NCBI RefSeq assembly: GCF_035956715.1
Contig: NZ_CP108381.1
Coordinates: 434,001-498,000 of the forward strand
DNA length: 64,000 nt
Origin: Nocardia sp. NBC_01329
GTDB lineage: Bacteria > Actinomycetota > Actinomycetes > Mycobacteriales > Mycobacteriaceae
Reading direction: 5' to 3'
Shown: positions 45,163 to 55,037 of the stretch, one piece after another
Position numbering within the stretch: the first letter of the stretch is position 1
Layout of the letters: every line of letters begins with the position of its first letter
Translations under genes and position numbers: made by a program
Notes under the pieces: model-generated
What the model was told of the DNA's origin: nothing
Database searches by the model: none
What the model saw: the letters and a program-made list of their open reading frames with translations, nothing else

Positions 45163-46419
45163 TCAGCCGGCCAGAGCGACCGCGCGTCGGCGGAGCCGGC
45201 GGCGGCCTTCCGCGATCGCGGTGCGCAGGCCGCGCCGCTGTCCGGTCACCGGGTCGAATGTGGATACCGCCTGCCCGTTGAACTTCCGCTCCGAGGCGGT
45301 TTCGGGGGCGTCGTCGGTGGTGTGCCGCAGGTATTTGTTGGGCAGCGACAGTTTCGCGATGGTGCGCCAGGCTTTGAAATACTGAACCGGCAGCGAACCC
45401 GTGGTGTACGGCAGATCGTACTTATCGCAGAGTTCGCGCACCCGTACCGCGACCTCCGCGTAGCGATTGCTGGGGAGATCCGGGAACAGGTGGTGTTCGA
45501 TCTGGTGGCTGAGGTTTCCGGTCATGAAGTGCATGACCTTGCCGCCCGAGATATTGGCGCTGCCGAGCATCTGCCGCAGATACCACTGGGCCCGGCTCTC
45601 ACCGTCGATATCGGCCTTGGTGAATTTCTCCGCGCCGTCGGGGAAGTGGCCGCAGAAGATGACCGCGTTTGTCCAGACATTGCGGATCACGTTCGCCGTG
45701 AGGTCGGCGGTGAGGGTGTGGAAGAACGAGGGGCCGGTCAGCAACGGGAAGACGACATAATCCTTCAGCACCTGCTTCTTGATCTTGGCCTTCACCTCAC
45801 CGGCCTTGCGATCGAATTCCGCGCGTTCGGGGGTTCCCGCCGGGAACTTTCCGGCGGCGAGCTTGCCGAGTTCGAGATGCTGGATCGCGACGCCGTATTC
45901 GAACAGCGATTGCAGCACCAGGTTGTAGACCGGGTTACCGATGTAGAACGGCTTCCAGCGCTGGTCGCGCGTGACCCGGAGCAGGCCGTAGCCGATATCG
46001 TCGTCCATCCCCAGGACATTGGTGTACTTGTGGTGCAGGTAGTTGTGGGTGTGCTTCCAGTGCTTGGACGGGCCCGCGTTATCCCATTCCCAATGCGTGG
46101 AGTGGATCTCCGGATCGTTCATCCAGTCCCACTGACCGTGCATCACATTGTGCCCGATCTCCATGTTCTCGATGATTTTGGCGGTGCCGAGCAGCGCCAC
46201 GCCGGCCAGCCAGGCCGGGGGCAGGAAACTGGCGAACAATACGGTGCGGCCGCTGATTTCGAGTGCGCGCTGCAGTCTGATGACATTGCGGATGTATCGG
46301 GCGTCCCGTTCACCCCGGGTCGATTCGATGTCCCGGCGAATCGCGTCGAACTCTGCTCCGAGAGCCTCCACGTCCGCCTCGGTGAGATGCGCGTATTCCT
46401 TGACATCCGATATAGCCAT
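45163..46419 (-). CDS. acyl-CoA/fatty-acid desaturase, DesA3 type (1)
   Basis: A 418-residue membrane di-iron desaturase resembling DesA3 (stearoyl-CoA delta-9 desaturase). Histidine boxes: GHNVMHGQ (from His90), THNYLHHKYTN (about 125-130) and LSHQIEHHLFPD. Hydrophobic helices surround HTLTADLTANVIRNVWTNAVIF. Start ATG at 46419. A TTACG-type operator lies within 40 bases upstream. Third in line after the reductase and desaturase 2. Its 3' end is convergent with the decayed macro-domain gene. Confidence 0.93.
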   Translation of the reverse strand: MAISDVKEYAHLTEADVEALGAEFDAIRRDIESTRGERDARYIRNVIRLQRALEISGRTVLFASFLPPAWLAGVALLGTAKIIENMEIGHNVMHGQWDWMNDPEIHSTHWEWDNAGPSKHWKHTHNYLHHKYTNVLGMDDDIGYGLLRVTRDQRWKPFYIGNPVYNLVLQSLFEYGVAIQHLELGKLAAGKFPAGTPERAEFDRKAGEVKAKIKKQVLKDYVVFPLLTGPSFFHTLTADLTANVIRNVWTNAVIFCGHFPDGAEKFTKADIDGESRAQWYLRQMLGSANISGGKVMHFMTGNLSHQIEHHLFPDLPSNRYAEVAVRVRELCDKYDLPYTTGSLPVQYFKAWRTIAKLSLPNKYLRHTTDDAPETASERKFNGQAVSTFDPVTGQRRGLRTAIAEGRRRLRRRAVALAG

Positions 46420-46433
46420 GGCGGCTACCCTAC

Positions 46434-46453
46434 CGTAAGTTACGACACCGTAA
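46434..46453. promoter_or_regulatory. palindromic operator before desaturase 1
   Basis: Three half-sites in a row: CGTAA-G-TTACG-ACAC-CGTAA. The pair TTACG-ACAC-CGTAA (46440-46453) is a perfect inverted repeat with a 4-base spacer, 21 bases upstream of the start codon. A matching site (TTACG-GCAT-CGTAG) precedes the reductase gene at 49370, so a common regulator is likely. Confidence 0.65.
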
Positions 46454-46633
46454 GTTTGGGGATCTGCTCAGAAAATGTGGTGTGCGCCCTATTGCGCGTC
46501 CCAAAGCCGGGTGATATGTAAAGCGCAAAAGCCACCGACGTGCGTCACACTCGGGCCTCGATGTGGATGATCGCGAGCTGCGGCGGGCGTGTTACACGCA
46601 CCGGCGAATTCGCTATCGAATCCGAACGGCCGG

Positions 46634-48007
46634 TCAGGCGGAGTACGAGGTATGCGATTTACGCAGAGCGTGTCGGGCCCGCCGGAGCAGATCCTGCTCC
46701 TGCCGGGCTTTGGCTCGCAGGGTCCGTTCGGCGCCCCGCAACACCTCTTTCTCGTGCTCTGCTTTGGCGCGCAACGCGATCTTCGCCTCGTGCATCGCCC
46801 AGCGCAGCCCGCGGCGCTTTCCGGTCGCCGGATCGATACTCCACGGCCGGTTCTCCGACCCCGGGTGCAACGTGACGCCGGCGAATTTGCGTTCCGAGGA
46901 GGTTTCCGGCGCATCGTCGGCGGTGCGCCGCAGGAACCGGTCGGGGAGGGCGAGTTTGTGAATGGTGCGGAAGGCCAGCAGGTATTGCTTGCCCAGTGAT
47001 CCGGTGGTGTAGGGCAGATCGTATTTCTCGCAGAGTCCGCGGACGCCGACCGCGACCTCGGGGTAGCGATTGCTGGGCAGATCCGGGAACAGGTGATGTT
47101 CGATCTGATAGCTCAGATTGCCACTCATGAAACCCATGACCGGGCCCGCGGAGAAGTTCGCGCTGCCCAGCATCTGACGCAGATACCATTCACCGGGCGT
47201 TTCGCCCTCGAGCTGTTCCTCGGTGAACTTCTCCGCACCGTCGGGAAAATGGCCGCAGAAGATCACGGCATAGGCCCACAGATTGCGGATCAGGTTCGCG
47301 GTGGCGTTCGCTTTCAGCGTCGACAGGAACGCGGGTCCGGTGACCGCGGGATAGAGCAGGAAATCCTTCGCGACCTGACGGGTGATCTTGCGGGCGAACG
47401 CCTTGTTCGGCTCGGAGAAGACCTGATAGCGGGAAACCCCGGTCAACTCTTTCTCGATCGTCCAATCGTGCAGGGCGATGCCCCACTCGAAGGCCGCGGC
47501 GAGCACGATATTGGCGACCGGCTGGACCAGGTGCACCGGTCGCCACGGTTCGTCCCGAGTCATCCGCAGAATACCGAAACCGAGGTCCTCGTCCTTGCCG
47601 AGCACATTGGTATAGGTGTGATGGGAGTAGTTGTGCGCCCGCCGCCACTGAGCGGAGGGCCCGGTCATATCCCATTCCCAGTTGGTCGAGTGGATCTCCG
47701 GATCGTTCATCCAGTCCCACTGGCCGTGGCTGATGTTGTGGCCGAGCTCCATGTTCTCGATGATCTTGGCGACCGACAGCATGGCCGTCCCGGTCATCCA
47801 GGCCCAGCGGTTGCGGCTACCGAACAGCACGGCGCGGGCGGCGAGTTCCAGGGCGCGCTGTGCTGCGATGGTGCGCCGGATGTACCGGGCATCCCGTTCG
47901 CCCAGTGATTGTTCGACCGAACGCCGAAGAGTGTCGAGCTCTTGCCCCAGTGTCTCGACATCCTCGGCCGCGAGGTGGGCAAAGGCTCTGATGTCGGTGA
48001 TTGCCAC
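46634..48007 (-). CDS. acyl-CoA/fatty-acid desaturase, DesA3 type (2)
   Basis: A 457-residue paralogue of the adjacent desaturase. Histidine boxes: GHNISHGQ, AHNYSHHTYTN and LSYQIEHHLFPD. It carries a C-terminal tail of about 45 charged residues (EAKIALRAKAEHEKEVLRGA onwards) that looks like a coiled coil and is absent from the neighbour. The GTG at 48007 has an AGAAGGGA box upstream. An 18-base palindrome lies at 48083-48100. Confidence 0.93.
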   Translation of the reverse strand: MAITDIRAFAHLAAEDVETLGQELDTLRRSVEQSLGERDARYIRRTIAAQRALELAARAVLFGSRNRWAWMTGTAMLSVAKIIENMELGHNISHGQWDWMNDPEIHSTNWEWDMTGPSAQWRRAHNYSHHTYTNVLGKDEDLGFGILRMTRDEPWRPVHLVQPVANIVLAAAFEWGIALHDWTIEKELTGVSRYQVFSEPNKAFARKITRQVAKDFLLYPAVTGPAFLSTLKANATANLIRNLWAYAVIFCGHFPDGAEKFTEEQLEGETPGEWYLRQMLGSANFSAGPVMGFMSGNLSYQIEHHLFPDLPSNRYPEVAVGVRGLCEKYDLPYTTGSLGKQYLLAFRTIHKLALPDRFLRRTADDAPETSSERKFAGVTLHPGSENRPWSIDPATGKRRGLRWAMHEAKIALRAKAEHEKEVLRGAERTLRAKARQEQDLLRRARHALRKSHTSYSA

Positions 48008-48082
48008 CGGCGTCCCTTCTGTAGGCGCTGTCTGCGAAGACGAGAGCGGGATCGGTCGGAAACACGAACGGGTCTCCGTGAT

Positions 48083-48100
48083 CTTCCCGGATCCGGGAAG
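48083..48100. promoter_or_regulatory. 18-base perfect palindrome before desaturase 2
   Basis: CTTCCCGGATCCGGGAAG, fully symmetric, 76 bases upstream of the start. A likely regulator-binding site, distinct from the TTACG motif. Confidence 0.55.
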
Positions 48101-48107
48101 CGACCTG

Positions 48108-48153
48108 CGGTTCACCTGAGGGTACCTGTAGGTGCCGGCTACCGGGTGAACCG
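48108..48153 (-). terminator. inverted repeat between reductase and desaturase 2
   Basis: CGGTTCACC (48108-48116) and GGTGAACCG (48145-48153) form a 9-base-pair stem around a 28-base loop, just after the reductase stop on the minus strand. It could attenuate transcription into the desaturase genes; the large loop makes it a weak terminator. Confidence 0.4.
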
Positions 48154-48160
48154 TCGGCGG

Positions 48161-49315
48161 TCACACCTCGAGCGTGCAGTCACCCGCCGCGGCCGAGATG
48201 CACGTCTGCACTTTCTCTCCTTCGAACCGTTCGGTTCCGTTGCGAAGATCGCGTGCATGTCCCGAACTCAAGGTGACCACACACGTCTGGCAGATGCCCA
48301 TCCGGCAGCCGAACGGCAGCTGAACACCAGCGGATTCGCCGGCCTCCAGCAAGGTGGTGGCCCCGTCCACAGTCACGGTACGGCCGCTCTTGCCGAAGGT
48401 GACGGTGCCGCCCTCGGTGGTCGCCGAGCGCTCCACCTCGAACCGTTCCACGTGCAGGGCCGATTCGAGACCGGCTTCGTGCCAGTGCTTCTCGATCTCG
48501 TCGAGCATGCCCAGGGGACCGCACGCCCAGGTCTGGCGTTCCCGCCAATCGGGGTAGAGCTCGTCCAGGGTTTCGGTCGCGAACTTGCCCTTCTCGCCGG
48601 TGAGGTGGACGTGCGAGACGAATCCGGGATGCCGGGCGTGCAGCGCGTCGAGTTCGGCCGCGAACATCACGTCCTCGGCGGTCCGTGCCGAATGGATGTG
48701 CACCACATCGGTCACCACGTCGCGGCGATCCATGGCGCGCAGCATCGACATGACGGGTGTGATCCCGGACCCGGCGGTGAGGAACAACACCTTCGGCGGC
48801 GGCGGGGACGGTAGCACGAAGGCGCCCTGCGGGGCGGCCAGCCGTACGACCGTGCCGGCCGACACCCCGTTGACCAGGTGGCTGGACAGGAAACCTTCCG
48901 GCATCGCCTTCACCGCGATAGCGATGACCTTCTTGCCGTAGCGGGGGTCGTTCCAGTCGGGCGGGCTGGTCAGCGAATACGAACGCCAGTGCCAGCGGCC
49001 TTCCACGAGAATTCCGATTCCGATGTACTGCCCGGGTTCGTAGCGGAAATCGAATCCCCAGCCGGGTTTGATCACCAGGGTCGCCGAATCGGCGGTCTCC
49101 TTACGGACGTCGACGACGCGGCCGCGCAACTCCCGCGCCGACCACAGCGGGTTGGCCAGATGTAGATAGTCGTCGGGCAGCAGGGGGGTGGTGACCCGTG
49201 CCACCGCGCCCCGCAGCAGATTCAGTTTGCCGCCGCGCTCGGCGATACCGGCCGCCGGCGCCTCCAGCCAGTTCTTGACACCGCGCACCGTCATCGCGTT
49301 CGGTTTCCTGCCCAT
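48161..49315 (-). CDS. ferredoxin reductase, electron donor to desaturase
   Basis: A 384-residue iron-sulphur flavoprotein resembling Rv3230c, which supplies electrons to DesA3. FAD-binding ([22 protein letters not shown]) and NAD(P)-binding ([29 protein letters not shown]) domains are followed by a C-terminal plant-type [2Fe-2S] domain: [16 protein letters not shown] with a last Cys in VQTCISAA. Start ATG at 49315; an ATG at 49294 is possible. Followed by both desaturases on the same strand. Confidence 0.93.
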   Translation of the reverse strand: MGRKPNAMTVRGVKNWLEAPAAGIAERGGKLNLLRGAVARVTTPLLPDDYLHLANPLWSARELRGRVVDVRKETADSATLVIKPGWGFDFRYEPGQYIGIGILVEGRWHWRSYSLTSPPDWNDPRYGKKVIAIAVKAMPEGFLSSHLVNGVSAGTVVRLAAPQGAFVLPSPPPPKVLFLTAGSGITPVMSMLRAMDRRDVVTDVVHIHSARTAEDVMFAAELDALHARHPGFVSHVHLTGEKGKFATETLDELYPDWRERQTWACGPLGMLDEIEKHWHEAGLESALHVERFEVERSATTEGGTVTFGKSGRTVTVDGATTLLEAGESAGVQLPFGCRMGICQTCVVTLSSGHARDLRNGTERFEGEKVQTCISAAAGDCTLEV

Positions 49316-49369
49316 TTGCGCTGTTCTTCTCCTGTGTTCTCCGCGCCCGGGGCGCGCCGTGGCACCAGG

Positions 49370-49383
49370 TTACGGCATCGTAG
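49370..49383. promoter_or_regulatory. palindromic operator before the reductase
   Basis: TTACG-GCAT-CGTAG, 55 bases upstream of the reductase start, matching the site before desaturase 1 in half-site sequence and 4-base spacing (one mismatch). Confidence 0.6.
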
Positions 49384-49478
49384 GTTCCCCCGGGGTCGCA
49401 GGCGATCGGCGCCCGGAGACCCAGTTGCGGCTCACAGCGGTCGCGCGGGGCGACCGTCGGGGATCACAAGCGCCGGGC

Positions 49479-49982
49479 TCACAGCAGATCGATCAGGAAC
49501 GGCAGTTCCTGGGTTGCGTACCAGGCCAGTTGATGGTCCTCGGCGTCGCCGAGGACGAACTCGGCGTCCTCGTCTCCCAGGTCGGCGGCATCGATGATGT
49601 CGACCGCCTTGGCCACCGCGGGTTCGGCCTCGGCCAGGTCCATATGAACCGAGGCGATCCGCTTGTACTGGATCGGTCCGTCCAGTTTCACGACCGCGTC
49701 GTCGAGGTCGGGCCGCAGGGTCGCACCTGTGACGTCCACCGCGATCACCGCACGGCGATACATGGGGGGAGTGGAGCCGTGCACTTCCTCGGCGAGCAGC
49801 CGCAACGCCGCCCGCGCGGCCTCGGCCATGGCGGCCTCGGCCAGCTCCTCGTCGTCCCCCGACGCGTAGGCCTCACGCAGGGTGGGGGTGAGCGCGAAGG
49901 CCGTCCCGCCCACCGCGTGCAGTTCGCGTGTGTCCACGAGCTCGCGCAGCATCGGCACGGTGGCCGGCACGTACACCCGCAT
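49479..49982 (-). CDS. DUF6912 protein
   Basis: A 167-residue conserved actinobacterial protein (Rv3231c position, near secA1). N-terminus MRVYVPATVPMLRELVDTRE. Later, AVIAVDVTGATLRPDLDD and LAWYATQELPFLIDLL are well-conserved-looking blocks. No catalytic motif was recognised. Start ATG at 49982, 10 bases after the WS/DGAT stop, so probably the same transcript. Confidence 0.85.
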   Translation of the reverse strand: MRVYVPATVPMLRELVDTRELHAVGGTAFALTPTLREAYASGDDEELAEAAMAEAARAALRLLAEEVHGSTPPMYRRAVIAVDVTGATLRPDLDDAVVKLDGPIQYKRIASVHMDLAEAEPAVAKAVDIIDAADLGDEDAEFVLGDAEDHQLAWYATQELPFLIDLL

Positions 49983-49992
49983 GGTCTTGCGG

Positions 49993-51402
49993 TCAGAGGC
50001 AGGCACCGAGTATCTCCTCCATCGATTCGGGCACCGAAGCGGCCAGAACCCCGATATCGGCCATCGCTTCGCGGTCGGCGTTGAGTCCGTAACAGACCCG
50101 TCCGTCGTAGGACGTGATCCCGATACTCGTCGCCTGATTGCGCAGCAGTGGCGAAACCGGGTACATCTCCAGCATCCGCGCCCCACCGACGAACATCGGC
50201 GTCTGCGGGCCCGGCGCGTTGGTGATCACCAGATTGAACGTATGGTCTGCGAACGTACTCGCTGCCCGCACACTCATCGCGTGCAGGCTGGCCGGAGCGA
50301 AACCGGCGAGATGCACCAGGGTCGCGGCCCGCACACCGTGGCGCCCGCGGGCATCCTCGGCGGTGGCGTGCGAGATATGGGAGAGCCGCATCACCGGGCT
50401 GGGTTCGCCGACCGGCAGGTCGATCAGGAACGGTGTGATCCCGCTCGGCAACGTGCGCCCGGTACCCGGCTCGCCGCTGTAACCGGACATCGGTACCACC
50501 GCGCGCAGCACGCTCGATTCGGTGAGACCTTTGTTCCTCGACAGCAGCCAATTGCGCAGGGCGCCGGTCACCACGGCCAGTACCACGTCGTTGATCGTGC
50601 ACCCGGTCTGCTGATGTACCCGCTTGTAGTCGGCGAGGTCGGTGACCGCGACGGTGAACCTGCGCTGGCGGGAGGTCCGCGCGTTGATGGGGCTGTTCGG
50701 CATGCTGCTGGTGGCCGACCGAACCGCCGATACGGCGCCGTCCAAGGTGCGGCTCGCCGTGCCGATCAGGCCGGCGGTGCCGGCGCCGACCTCGCGCAGC
50801 ACCTCCACCGCCGAGCCGGGCTGGGCCACCAGATGCCCGAGCGCGCCCAGCAGCAGATCGGTATCGCTGGGTTCGCGACCCGGTAGCCACGCATCGTCGG
50901 CGATCTCCCGCGGGGACTCGGCCCCGTCGACGACGACGTGCCCGATCTCGAGGGCGGCGTGCCCGTCGACCAGGGCGGCGTGCGATTTGGTGTAGAGGGC
51001 GCACCGCCCGCCGCTCAAACCCTCGATCAGGTACATCTCCCACAGCGGGCGGCCGGGGTCCAGCGGCCGCGAACCCAGTCTGGCGACCAGTTCGTGGAGC
51101 TGCTCGTCGCTACCCGGTGACGGTAGCGCGGAACGACGCAGGTGGTAGGTGATATCGAAACGGCTGTCCTCCACCCAGACCGGCCGGCCCAACGACAGCG
51201 GGATCTCGCGGACCTTGCGCCGGTAGCGGGGTACCAGGGGCAGCCGTGACTCCACCAGATCGACCAGACCCTGGTAGTCGAGGATCCGCTCGCCGTCGTC
51301 GGCTGTGTTGTCCAGAACGGCCAGTGATCCGATGTGTACCGGATGAGTGGTCGATTCCAGCCGGAAGAAGTCCGCGTCCTGCGGTGTCAGCTTCGCTATC
51401 AC
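49993..51402 (-). CDS. wax-ester synthase/diacylglycerol acyltransferase-like, active site altered
   Basis: A 469-residue member of the WS/DGAT family that makes storage wax esters or triacylglycerol from acyl-CoA. The N-terminus AKLTPQDADFFRLES, GRPLWEMYLIEGL, PLGRP-like and VITNAPGPQTPMFVGG are typical. The HHxxxDG active site reads HAALVDG (His141-Ala142, Asp146-Gly147): the second, catalytic His is Ala. It may be inactive or use a different residue. The GTG at 51402 was chosen to give the family-typical short N-terminus; longer starts at 51474 or 51576 are open. Confidence 0.88.
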   Translation of the reverse strand: MIAKLTPQDADFFRLESTTHPVHIGSLAVLDNTADDGERILDYQGLVDLVESRLPLVPRYRRKVREIPLSLGRPVWVEDSRFDITYHLRRSALPSPGSDEQLHELVARLGSRPLDPGRPLWEMYLIEGLSGGRCALYTKSHAALVDGHAALEIGHVVVDGAESPREIADDAWLPGREPSDTDLLLGALGHLVAQPGSAVEVLREVGAGTAGLIGTASRTLDGAVSAVRSATSSMPNSPINARTSRQRRFTVAVTDLADYKRVHQQTGCTINDVVLAVVTGALRNWLLSRNKGLTESSVLRAVVPMSGYSGEPGTGRTLPSGITPFLIDLPVGEPSPVMRLSHISHATAEDARGRHGVRAATLVHLAGFAPASLHAMSVRAASTFADHTFNLVITNAPGPQTPMFVGGARMLEMYPVSPLLRNQATSIGITSYDGRVCYGLNADREAMADIGVLAASVPESMEEILGACL

Positions 51403-51715
51403 CCTGGTGTCTGCCCCTTCGGAGTCCGGAATCCGGACTCCATTGTGACCAGGTGACACCTGTTCCCGCACCATTGTGTGTGATATTCCGATATGAAATT
51501 CGAGGACTTGCGCGGGGAACCGCAGTGATATACCCGCGCCGGGCCCCGTCGGCCGTCGAATGTGACCGAGGCACACTGGCCGGGTACGCGACGGCGCCTA
51601 CCATGGGAGCCGCATTACCATGAAGCAAGCTGCGGCTACGCGGTCCTTGACAGCGACCGCGCCGCCGTGAACATCGGAGCCGAAACCCGACCGACCCAGA
51701 GGACTGACGAGACTC
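51403..51715. other. divergent region before secA1
   Basis: About 310 bases between the WS/DGAT-like gene and secA1. No gene, RNA or strong palindrome was seen. It should contain the secA1 promoter. Confidence 0.45.
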
Positions 51716-54562
51716 GTGCCTGCGCTGACACTGACGAGGTTGCTACGTTTTGGTGAGGGTCGCATGGTCAAGCGCCTCTCCCATCTCGCCGACGAGGTGC
51801 TCGGGCTCGAGGGCGACTACGAGGACCTCACCGATATCGAGCTGCGTGCCAAGACCGACGAGTTCCGCGAGCGCTACGCCGACGGCGAATCCCTCGACGA
51901 TCTGCTGCTCGAGGCGTTCGCGGTGGCACGCGAGGCCTCGTGGCGGGTGCTGCAGCAAAAGCACTACCGAGTGCAGATCATGGGCGGCGCGGCGCTGCAT
52001 CTGGGCAATATCTCGGAGATGAAGACCGGTGAGGGCAAAACCCTGACCTCGGTCCTGCCGGCCTATCTGAACGCGATCAGCGGCGACGGTGTGCATATCG
52101 TCACCACCAACGACTACCTGGCCAAACGTGACTCCGAGTGGATGGGCCGGGTGCACCGTTTCCTCGGGCTCGAGGTCGGCGCGATCCTGTCCGGGATGAC
52201 GCCGCCGCAGCGACGCGAGGCCTACCACGCCGATATCACCTACGGCACCAACAACGAATTCGGCTTCGACTACCTGCGCGACAATATGACCCATTCGCTG
52301 GACGATCTCGTCCAGCGCGGCCACAATTTCGCCGTGGTCGACGAGGTCGACTCCATTCTGATCGACGAGGCGCGTACTCCGCTCATCATCTCCGGCCCCG
52401 CGGATGCCTCCAGCAAGTGGTATGCCGAATTTGCCCGGATCGCCCCATTGCTGAAAAAAGATCTCCACTACGAGGTCGATATCAAGAAACGCACCATCGG
52501 TGTGCACGAAGCGGGCGTGGAATTCGTCGAGGACCAGCTCGGAATCGACAATCTCTACGAGGCCGCCAACTCGCCGCTCGTGAGCTACCTGAACAACTCC
52601 GTCAAGGCCAAGGAGCTCTACACCAAGGACAAGGACTACATCGTCCGCGACGGCGAGGTCATCATCGTCGACGAGTTCACCGGGCGCATCCTGGTCGGCC
52701 GCCGCTACAACGAGGGCATGCACCAGGCGATCGAGGCCAAGGAAGGGGTCGAGATCCAGCCGGAGAACCAGACCCTGGCCACCATCACGCTGCAGAACTA
52801 TTTTCGCCTCTACGACAAACTCTCCGGCATGACGGGTACCGCCGAGACCGAGGCGGCCGAGCTGCACCAGATCTACAGCCTGGGCGTCATCCCGATCCCG
52901 ACCAACAAGCCGCCGATCAGGATCGATCAGGCCGATCTGATCTACAAGACCGAAGAGGCCAAGTTCAACGCCGTCGTCGACGATGTGGTGGAACGCCATC
53001 AGGCCGGCCAGCCGGTGCTGATCGGCACCACCAGCGTGGACCGCTCGGAGTATCTGTCCAAACAGCTCACCAAACGCGGTGTCCCGCACAACGTCCTCAA
53101 CGCGAAGTTCCATGAGAAGGAAGCGCAGATCATCGCCGAGGCGGGCCGCCCCGGCACGGTGACCGTCGCGACCAACATGGCCGGTCGTGGTACCGATATC
53201 GTGCTCGGCGGTAACCCCGACATCATCACCGATACATTGCTGCGTCAGCAGGGCCTGGACCCGGTGAACACTCCCGATGAATACCAGGCCAACTGGTTCC
53301 ACGCCCTGGAGAAGGTCAAGAAGCAGGTCGCCGAAGATGCCGAGGCGGTGAAGGAGGCCGGTGGTCTCTACGTGCTCGGTACCGAACGACATGATTCCCG
53401 GCGTATCGACAACCAGCTGCGTGGTCGCTCCGGTCGTCAGGGTGACCCGGGTGAGTCCCGTTTCTATCTGTCGCTCGGTGACGAGCTCATGCGCCGCTTC
53501 AACGGCGCGGCGCTGGAATCGATCATGACCCGGCTCAACCTGCCCGACGATGTGCCGATCGAGGCGAAGATGGTCTCCAAGGCGATCAAGAGCGCGCAGA
53601 CCCAGGTCGAGCAGCAGAACTTCGAGATCCGCAAGAACGTGCTCAAATACGACGAGGTGATGAACCAGCAGCGCACCATCATCTACGAGGAGCGCAACCA
53701 GATTCTGCGCGGTGAGGATATGGAGGGCCAGGTCCAGAGCATGATCACCGATGTGATCACCGCGTACGTGGACGGTGCCACCGCCGAGGGCTACGTGGAG
53801 GACTGGGACCTCGACAAACTGTGGGGCGCACTGAAAACCCTCTACCCGGTGAGTTTGAACCATCGCGACGTCGCCGGTGAGACCGAGGTCGGTGAAGCCG
53901 GTGAGCTGACCCGCGACGACCTGCTCGATACGCTGCTCGACGATGCCCACGCCGCCTATGAGCAGCGTGAGTCCGAAATCGACGGGATGGCCGGCGCAGG
54001 AAGTATGCGCACGCTGGAACGCCAGGTCCTGCTGTCGGTGCTGGACCGGAAATGGCGTGAGCACCTGTACGAGATGGACTACCTGAAGGAAGGTATCGGT
54101 CTCCGCGCCATGGCCCAGCGTGATCCGCTGGTGGAATATCAGCGCGAGGGCTTCGATATGTTCGCCAACATGCTGGAGGGGCTGAAGGAGGACGCGGTCG
54201 GCATCCTGTTCAACGTCCAGGTGGAGGTTCAGCAGCCGCAGCCCGAGGGCGTCGCGGTGGATCCGGGGCTGCGTTCCCCGATCGGCTCGCAGCCGGTACC
54301 GCCGGAGAGCCAGTACCCGACCGAAAAGCTTCCGATCATCAACGGCGCACCTCCGGCTCTGCGTGCCCGCGGTATCGGCGAGTCGGGCCCGCGTGGCCTG
54401 AGCTACTCGGGCCCGGACGAGGGCGGACGTACCGCGGTGCACAGCGACGCGGAGGAGTACGGTGCCGACGGCCAGGGGCAGGGCACCAGGCGGGAACGCC
54501 GTGAGGCCGCCCGGGCGCAGACGAAACAGGGCCGGGGCGCCAAGACACCTCGTAAGCACTGA
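51716..54562 (+). CDS. secA: preprotein translocase ATPase SecA1
   Basis: Motor of the Sec export pathway. 948 residues. Walker [14 protein letters not shown]-type [36 protein letters not shown] and [20 protein letters not shown]. The C-terminal tail is basic and disordered and lacks the zinc-binding SEC-C motif, as in other actinobacterial SecA1. Start GTG at 51716; an alternative is the ATG 16 codons later. Confidence 0.97.
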   Translation: MPALTLTRLLRFGEGRMVKRLSHLADEVLGLEGDYEDLTDIELRAKTDEFRERYADGESLDDLLLEAFAVAREASWRVLQQKHYRVQIMGGAALHLGNISEMKTGEGKTLTSVLPAYLNAISGDGVHIVTTNDYLAKRDSEWMGRVHRFLGLEVGAILSGMTPPQRREAYHADITYGTNNEFGFDYLRDNMTHSLDDLVQRGHNFAVVDEVDSILIDEARTPLIISGPADASSKWYAEFARIAPLLKKDLHYEVDIKKRTIGVHEAGVEFVEDQLGIDNLYEAANSPLVSYLNNSVKAKELYTKDKDYIVRDGEVIIVDEFTGRILVGRRYNEGMHQAIEAKEGVEIQPENQTLATITLQNYFRLYDKLSGMTGTAETEAAELHQIYSLGVIPIPTNKPPIRIDQADLIYKTEEAKFNAVVDDVVERHQAGQPVLIGTTSVDRSEYLSKQLTKRGVPHNVLNAKFHEKEAQIIAEAGRPGTVTVATNMAGRGTDIVLGGNPDIITDTLLRQQGLDPVNTPDEYQANWFHALEKVKKQVAEDAEAVKEAGGLYVLGTERHDSRRIDNQLRGRSGRQGDPGESRFYLSLGDELMRRFNGAALESIMTRLNLPDDVPIEAKMVSKAIKSAQTQVEQQNFEIRKNVLKYDEVMNQQRTIIYEERNQILRGEDMEGQVQSMITDVITAYVDGATAEGYVEDWDLDKLWGALKTLYPVSLNHRDVAGETEVGEAGELTRDDLLDTLLDDAHAAYEQRESEIDGMAGAGSMRTLERQVLLSVLDRKWREHLYEMDYLKEGIGLRAMAQRDPLVEYQREGFDMFANMLEGLKEDAVGILFNVQVEVQQPQPEGVAVDPGLRSPIGSQPVPPESQYPTEKLPIINGAPPALRARGIGESGPRGLSYSGPDEGGRTAVHSDAEEYGADGQGQGTRRERREAARAQTKQGRGAKTPRKH

Positions 54563-54573
54563 CTCGGAACCGA

Positions 54574-54607
54574 CGGCGCCGCTCTCCTGTACAGGAGAGC
54601 GGCGCCG
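54574..54607. terminator. terminator palindrome after secA1
   Basis: A perfect 34-base palindrome (17-base arms, no loop bases between them) starting 11 bases after the secA1 stop. Being symmetric, it can serve the convergent DUF732 gene as well. Confidence 0.88.
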
Positions 54608-54647
54608 CTGTCTCGGAGGGGTTCCGGAATATTCGTGGGACTCCGGC

Positions 54648-55037
54648 TCAGCTCATCACGGTGTGCTGCGGGCAGTAGGACCTGACTGCGGCTTCCAGGA
54701 ACATGTAGGGGTATTCCACGAACGGCCGTGCCTCCTCGGCGAGGTAGGTGCGGTTCGCCGCGGTGTTACCGGAGGTGCCGAGGTATTCGCACTGGGCGTG
54801 TGCGAGGGCGATCGCCGCGTCCTGAAGTTGGCGGTTCTCGTCGTCGAACGCGCTGGCCCGGAGGAATTCCCGGTCCGCGAAGGGTAGCTGCGCGACGGAA
54901 TCGTCTTTACCCGCCGGGCTGTGCGCACCCGTGGAACCCGGGCGCGAGACGCCGGGGTAGGGGTGTGCGGAGGCACTGGAGAAGCTGCCGAACACGAGCG
55001 CGGATGCGACCGCGCCGATGGCCAGAGTTTTGAGCAT
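54648..55037 (-). CDS. secreted DUF732 protein
   Basis: A 129-residue protein with a clear Sec signal peptide (MLKTLAIGAVASALVFGSFS then SASAH, cleavage after ASA). The mature part includes a DUF732-like helical domain, ALAHAQCEYLGTSGNTAANR, and a second Cys in VRSYCPQH that could form a disulphide. Such small secreted proteins are frequent in mycobacteria and nocardiae; function unknown. Start ATG at 55037. Confidence 0.88.
   Translation of the reverse strand: MLKTLAIGAVASALVFGSFSSASAHPYPGVSRPGSTGAHSPAGKDDSVAQLPFADREFLRASAFDDENRQLQDAAIALAHAQCEYLGTSGNTAANRTYLAEEARPFVEYPYMFLEAAVRSYCPQHTVMS

Noticed and set aside
51743..54559. A 938-codon open frame on the minus strand opposite secA1
   Set aside because: It lies fully antisense to a clearly functional SecA and shows no protein family features. 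Such shadows are common in high-G+C coding sequence.
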